Assembly: GCA_946558465.1 (NCBI GenBank)
Contig: CAMNTM010000003.1
Span: forward strand, 124,001 to 188,000
Direction of reading: 5' to 3'
DNA length: 64,000 nt
Source: an uncultured Lachnospiraceae bacterium
GTDB lineage: Bacteria > Bacillota > Clostridia > Lachnospirales > Lachnospiraceae
Below, in pieces: positions 61,121-64,000 of the stretch. A program made the position numbers and the translations under genes. Positions within the stretch are counted from its first letter, which is position 1. The number at the start of each line of letters is the position of its first letter. The notes beneath the pieces are model-generated. The model made no database searches and was not told the DNA's origin. It saw nothing but the letters and a program-made list of their open reading frames with translations.

Positions 61121-64000
61121 GATCTATTTTCTCCCCTTTTTCTGCCGAAATTTCTTTACCAGAAGGTTTTTCCGACATCTCCTCCTGCACTCCTTCACCA
61201 GAAGGCTCCTCTAATATCTTCTCCTGCACTCCTTTATCAGAAGGCTCCTCTGACAGCGGATCTTCAGAAGCCGCATGGCTCTCTGCACCGCCTGTTGTTT
61301 TCAGCACATTGCCCGGCGTCGTTCCAAGCCAACCCTTCCAGGTATTCAAATAAGCCTGGTAAACTGTATCACCGTCGGAATCCGGCACATAGATGATAAG
61401 TCCCGTGACAGATTCCTGACCGGACCATGCCGGCGGAGCGGTTCCCTCAAAGGTTAAGGTCAACGCATTTCCTTCTCTGCCGTCAAATGCCTGATTTCCA
61501 ATTGCTGTCACGGCAGAAGGCACAGAAAACGACTTCAGACTAACACAGCCGTAAAATGCTCCACTTCCCAATGTAGAAGGATATGCTCCATTCCACCAGC
61601 CTAAAGAGCCAAGCGCTCTGCAGTTTTTAAAGCAATTATCTGACACCTCCGCAGAAGTATACCAATACATCTGAGTAAGTCCGCTTCCTTCAAATGCACG
61701 TACTCCCACATTGGTTACAGAGGGATGCAGATACGCATAGGTCATAGAAATACAGCCATAAAAGGCTTCATTCCCCACACTTGCAAGATAACCATAATAT
61801 GCCGGATTTGTATTTCCTGATGTATAATTGTAATATAAAACCGTTCCCAATGAGCTGCAGCCATAAAAGGCCCTGTCTCCGATACTTTTCAAGTTATGTC
61901 CCGTGCCGGAGGCACTAAAGCTCTTAAGATTGATACAGCCCTCAAAACAGGATTCCGGTACTCCCGCCGATGTCTGCCAGCTGACTGCGGTAAGCCCGAC
62001 ACAATCCGCAAATGCCCCCTCCCCTATACTTATAATCCTTGACGGGATAGATATACTTTTTAAAACCATATTATCCGCCATCGCTCTGTCATAGATAGAA
62101 GTAACATAACTTGGAAGCGTCAGGCTGCTCATGTCGGCCGGAATATCAAGCAGACGGCTGCTCCCGGCACTGTCCAATACAAGTCCCGACTTTGTTACAG
62201 AGTAAGTTTCAGAAATTCCCAGTATCTTCCGCACCTGATCCTTCCAGGCTGATTGATAGTCTGAAAGAGAACCCGGTTTTACAAATACACTGCAGGATGC
62301 TGAAACTCCCAGATGTAATGCCGGCGGAGCGGGTGCATAGGAAATGATTACCTTTAAATTTTTATTGTGTAAAAAGCAGTCCTCCGGCATCTCCTTTAAG
62401 CTTTCCGGCAGCCTGACTGCCGTCAAAAGAGTACAGTTTTCAAAGGCTCCTTCATCTATGAATTCTATCCCCGAATCAACAAGGCTTACTACCTCTGACG
62501 ATGCCGTACACTCAACTAAAACTGTATTTCCTTTTTCATTCTTACGGTAAACACCCAAAGCATCCCACCAGCAGACAAACTCCGCTTCTCCGGCTTTCCG
62601 GTAGCCTTTCCTTCCGCTGCTCTCTTCTGCATACTCATAACGCGTCTGAGCCCCGCCTGATGTCTTAAGAAGCTGCAGCGATGCCGCTTTACCATATCTA
62701 TTTACTAATATTCTTCCCCAGGCTGCCAGATATGCTTCATATATTCTGTCCCCTTCTGAATCTGGTACTAATATTTCCGCAGTTACCGGACTATTCTCAC
62801 TCATATATAGAAAAGTAGATCCGGTAACTGCCGGCGGTGTAGATGCCTTTACAATAATCCTGTGCATCACAGACGTATCAGCATACCCAAAAGCCACACT
62901 TCCGATAGACCTTACACTCTCTGGAATCACAATCGTTCCTACATATGAATCCATAAAAGCATAATCCTCGACAGCCGTCACCGTATCCGGAAATTCAACT
63001 CTGTCCATTCTGGAATCAGCAAAAGAATTTTCCCCGATAACTGCCAGGCCGTCAGGCCACTCTAATACCGTCTTCTTTGCAGCCGGCATCAGATAAAGTT
63101 CTGCCTTTCCCGCTTCCATTCTGCGGTACAGCACACCGTCCAAGCTGAAAAAATTAGGATTATCCCCGGATACTATAAACTTCTCCAAAGAGGTAAAACC
63201 GTTTGATCCAAGCCCCATGCCGATGTCTGTTACTGTCTGAGGAATCACAATCGTCTTTATTTTCTTCCTTGTTTCCGCCGGCTGGCCGCGTCCAAGTTCA
63301 AGACTTTTCGTACCTCCCGGTACTACAAATACCTCACTGTCACCCGTATAATCATAAGAAATATCTCCATTTACACCCTCTTCAAACTTATCCTTGTCCG
63401 TATATCCCGGAATCAGATTTCCATCCTTATCCTTAATAAATGTTCCTTCAAAATACTGTCCATTATCATTCTTTCCTGCATGATCTGCCACCCAGACAAG
63501 CGCATCATCCTCGCTGTCAAATTCTATCTCCTGCCCATTTACATATATAACAAATTTTTTCTCCGGCGGTTTTTCTCCTTCTTGGCTGCTCCCGCCGCCG
63601 GGCCGGTTTGTTCCCGGATGATTTCCTTCTCCCGGAACGGACACATTTCCACCAAATCCTGGGCCGGACATATCCGGATCTACCGCCGCACTGACTGTAC
63701 CGGAAGGCTTAGTATTTCCCGTCATCCCCTCTGGAAGAACTACCCTTTCATTTCCGCGGTCCTGCATAGACTCTTTTTCCTCCAGCTCAGGATTCCCGTC
63801 ATTCTCCTTTTCACGGTCGGAATCCTTATTGACATCCTCACTTTCTGCTCCATTTTCGGACAAATCATATCCCGTGCCGTCTGGCGATTCCGAATACCCT
63901 GCTGAATATGACTCACTGATATCTCCCGGATCGAAGCCAAATCTCTGTCCGGACACTCCAAGCACCACAGCAACCGTCATAACAGTAATGACTGCCGCAA
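61110..64000 (-). CDS. BspA-like leucine-rich repeat surface protein (5' end outside window)
   Basis: An LRR_5/BspA-type protein of at least 956 residues, open to the right edge (the frame continues upstream of the ATG at 63980 with hydrophobic codons, so an N-terminal anchor or signal is likely). The region after it is acidic and proline/glycine-rich. Then come repeats with signatures FADCVGLTAVSW, FYGCSSLGTV and FVSGDNPNFF-type folds. It ends with three 13-residue repeats of the EEPSxxGVQE kind, then a basic/acidic tail. Such proteins are adhesins or scaffolds. It is the first gene of the MoxR/DUF58/transglutaminase unit. Confidence 0.85.
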   Translation of the reverse strand, partial: AAVITVMTVAVVLGVSGQRFGFDPGDISESYSAGYSESPDGTGYDLSENGAESEDVNKDSDREKENDGNPELEEKESMQDRGNERVVLPEGMTGNTKPSGTVSAAVDPDMSGPGFGGNVSVPGEGNHPGTNRPGGGSSQEGEKPPEKKFVIYVNGQEIEFDSEDDALVWVADHAGKNDNGQYFEGTFIKDKDGNLIPGYTDKDKFEEGVNGDISYDYTGDSEVFVVPGGTKSLELGRGQPAETRKKIKTIVIPQTVTDIGMGLGSNGFTSLEKFIVSGDNPNFFSLDGVLYRRMEAGKAELYLMPAAKKTVLEWPDGLAVIGENSFADSRMDRVEFPDTVTAVEDYAFMDSYVGTIVIPESVRSIGSVAFGYADTSVMHRIIVKASTPPAVTGSTFLYMSENSPVTAEILVPDSEGDRIYEAYLAAWGRILVNRYGKAASLQLLKTSGGAQTRYEYAEESSGRKGYRKAGEAEFVCWWDALGVYRKNEKGNTVLVECTASSEVVSLVDSGIEFIDEGAFENCTLLTAVRLPESLKEMPEDCFLHNKNLKVIISYAPAPPALHLGVSASCSVFVKPGSLSDYQSAWKDQVRKILGISETYSVTKSGLVLDSAGSSRLLDIPADMSSLTLPSYVTSIYDRAMADNMVLKSISIPSRIISIGEGAFADCVGLTAVSWQTSAGVPESCFEGCINLKSFSASGTGHNLKSIGDRAFYGCSSLGTVLYYNYTSGNTNPAYYGYLASVGNEAFYGCISMTYAYLHPSVTNVGVRAFEGSGLTQMYWYTSAEVSDNCFKNCRALGSLGWWNGAYPSTLGSGAFYGCVSLKSFSVPSAVTAIGNQAFDGREGNALTLTFEGTAPPAWSGQESVTGLIIYVPDSDGDTVYQAYLNTWKGWLGTTPGNVLKTTGGAESHAASEDPLSEEPSDKGVQEKILEEPSGEGVQEEMSEKPSGKEISAEKGEKIDHDY
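61150..61262 (-). repeat. 39-bp tandem repeat in the LRR protein tail
   Basis: The 13-residue units EEPSDKGVQEKIL, EEPSGEGVQEEMS and EKPSGKEISAEKG follow one another. In DNA the spacing between CTCCTGCAC copies (61182 and 61221) is 39 bases. Slippage could change the copy number without changing frame. Confidence 0.8.

Noticed and set aside
1-64000. tRNA, rRNA, known riboswitches and insertion sequences
   Set aside because: I looked for cloverleaf-type stretches, rRNA signatures, familiar riboswitch cores and transposase motifs by eye and saw none. This is a negative by inspection, not a computed search.

Overview
The window looks like part of a chromosome from a low-to-middle GC gut Firmicute, most probably a Lachnospiraceae-type Clostridium. 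The grounds are Gram-positive-style AGGAGG ribosome sites, consensus TTGACA-N17-TATAAT promoters, lipoprotein solute-binding proteins, many sugar ABC transporters, YesM/YesN two-component pairs, a DUF6483 protein and a VanRS/DD-carboxypeptidase block. The genus is inference. No rRNA, tRNA, CRISPR array, integrase or transposase was seen.

Layout. 1-800: 3' part of a GH36 alpha-galactosidase. 944-13.4 kb (minus): sugar-binding lipoprotein, two MalFG-type permeases and a Gfo/Idh dehydrogenase, preceded by a long catabolic run (aldo/keto reductase, Gfo/Idh, ThuA, TIM-barrel isomerase, a repeat-poor hypothetical, GH42 beta-galactosidase, AraC regulator). 13.4-17.3 kb: a second MalFG-type transporter that looks broken. 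Its binding-protein gene has lost its 5' end at a junction where it meets, head to head, the 3' remnant of a Gfo/Idh gene. The nearby aldo/keto reductase carries an in-frame TAA. 17.4-19.3 kb: LacI regulator and an SDR dehydrogenase. 19.36-23.03 kb: a FokI-type restriction-modification system whose two methyltransferase domains are separate genes. 23.2-25.0 kb: V4R sensor plus diguanylate cyclase. 25.2-27.5 kb: amino-acid ABC transporter. 27.5-28.9 kb: family-4 uracil-DNA glycosylase, a strong promoter/terminator unit that may be a small RNA, and a glutaredoxin-like protein.

28.9-39.5 kb (minus): an arabinofuranoside-type utilisation operon with an unassigned 705-residue helical enzyme, binding protein, two permeases, YesN/YesM regulators and a GH127 beta-L-arabinofuranosidase carrying 66-bp in-frame palindromic repeats. 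39.7-44.2 kb: NifX-like protein, an asparagine synthetase lacking the glutaminase cysteine region, two iron-sulfur redox proteins and two small proteins. 44.35-53.4 kb (minus): a nine-gene unit read from one good promoter (ROK regulator, PfkB kinase, SIS sugar-phosphate enzyme, SsuABC-type transporter, UlaG-like metallohydrolase, DUF4432 epimerase-like protein, Gfo/Idh dehydrogenase). This is a candidate uncharacterised catabolic pathway. 53.4-56.5 kb: VanR/VanS-like pair and DD-carboxypeptidase. 56.6-64 kb: BspA-like leucine-rich repeat protein (5' end outside), MoxR ATPase, DUF58 protein and a transglutaminase-like membrane protein whose expected catalytic Cys is Ser.

The strongest items for follow-up are the split-methylase FokI-type system, the deletion scar with associated gene decay, the 44-53 kb catabolic unit, the 28.3 kb small transcript, and the palindromic repeats at 8.4, 27.5, 30.6 and 40.2 kb.
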